This document shows, one piece after another, positions 63,756-64,000 of a stretch of DNA of 64,000 bases. The notes under the pieces were generated by a model that was given only the letters and a program-made list of their open reading frames with translations, was not told where the DNA came from and ran no database searches. Within the stretch, counting starts at the first letter, position 1. Every line of letters starts with the position of its first letter. Source of the stretch: Symbiodinium natans (Eukaryota; Sar; Dinophyceae; Suessiales; Symbiodiniaceae); contig CAJNDS010001469.1 in assembly GCA_905221605.1 (NCBI GenBank), positions 687,501 through 751,500 on the forward strand, read 5' to 3'. The position numbers and the translations under genes are program-made.

Positions 63756-63857
63756 CCGAGGAGCTCGCCATGCTGCGGTCCCTGGGCGCAGAGAGCGCCC
63801 CTGAAAGGCTGGGGCCTGCAGTGGCGCAGCCGGGCTTGAGACAAGCACTTAAGAGGG
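63756..63857 (+). CDS. candidate exon, product unknown
   Basis: After CCCACAAAAG the frame encodes EELAMLRSLGAESAPERLGP then AVAQPGLRQALKR, ending at a donor supplied by the next telomere repeat (GGGTTTAG). No family recognised. Confidence 0.35.
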
Positions 63858-63904
63858 GTTTAGGGTTTAGCGTTTAGGGTTTAGGGTTTAGAGTTTAGGG
63901 TGTC

Positions 63905-64000
63905 AGTGTATATAATATATATATATCTATGTGTATATATGATATATTATATTGTATTCTATTATATGATATGATATGATATTATATAAAATGATATTAT
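63905..64000. repeat. AT microsatellite at the window edge
   Basis: TATATA and GATAT repeats run to the last base. Confidence 0.9.

Noticed and set aside
1-64000. CRISPR-like pattern of repeats and unique spacers
   Set aside because: The repeat is a 7-bp telomere unit in blocks of variable length and both orientations, spacers vary from 30 to over 1000 bp, and the sequence is eukaryotic.

Overview
The window looks like nuclear DNA of a large-genome microalga, most probably a dinoflagellate. Hundreds of interstitial blocks of the plant/algal-type telomere heptamer (TTTAGGG on one strand, CCCTAAA on the other, plus local variants) break it up every few hundred bases. There are many long homopolymer and dinucleotide runs. 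Coding DNA is sparse, high in GC at third positions and cut into very short exons. Nothing prokaryotic (operons, ribosome binding sites, dense coding) is visible. The lineage call is an inference from the telomere type, the repeat load, the exon style and a possible trans-splicing-leader relic; no marker gene proves it.

Layout. 1-5.1 kb: short hairpin elements, a CT microsatellite, a GC-rich repeat island and a very G-rich minisatellite. 5.2-9.5 kb: two candidate exons, long telomere-like arrays and, on the minus strand, a decayed non-LTR retrotransposon tail. 9.5-22.3 kb: repeats, an 11-bp minisatellite, a 94-nt poly(T) tract and several candidate plus-strand exons. 22.7-24.3 kb: an intact single-exon membrane-anchored protein kinase, the clearest gene. 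26-55 kb: filler with scattered short candidate plus-strand exons, including EF-hand pieces and a probable 5' exon at 28.06 kb. 56.1-61.2 kb: a seven-exon gene assembled here by matching splice phases. It encodes a 424-residue type II membrane glycosyltransferase resembling fucosyltransferases. 61.2-64 kb: more hairpins and telomere-like arrays, and one candidate exon.

The kinase, the glycosyltransferase and almost all candidate exons read on the plus strand, while the retroelement relic is on the minus strand. This fits the long one-directional gene arrays described for dinoflagellates.

The most unusual feature is the non-coding architecture. At least twelve families of 80-190 bp near-palindromic elements (named A to M here, about 65 copies) are interleaved with telomere-type repeats. 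Two copies of family B sit in telomere arrays that become continuous again, in register, if the element and one TA are removed. Other elements carry telomere repeats inside their arms or loop. Several elements abut inferred splice sites. All element names and exon joins are my own reading of the sequence and were not checked by alignment or transcript data.
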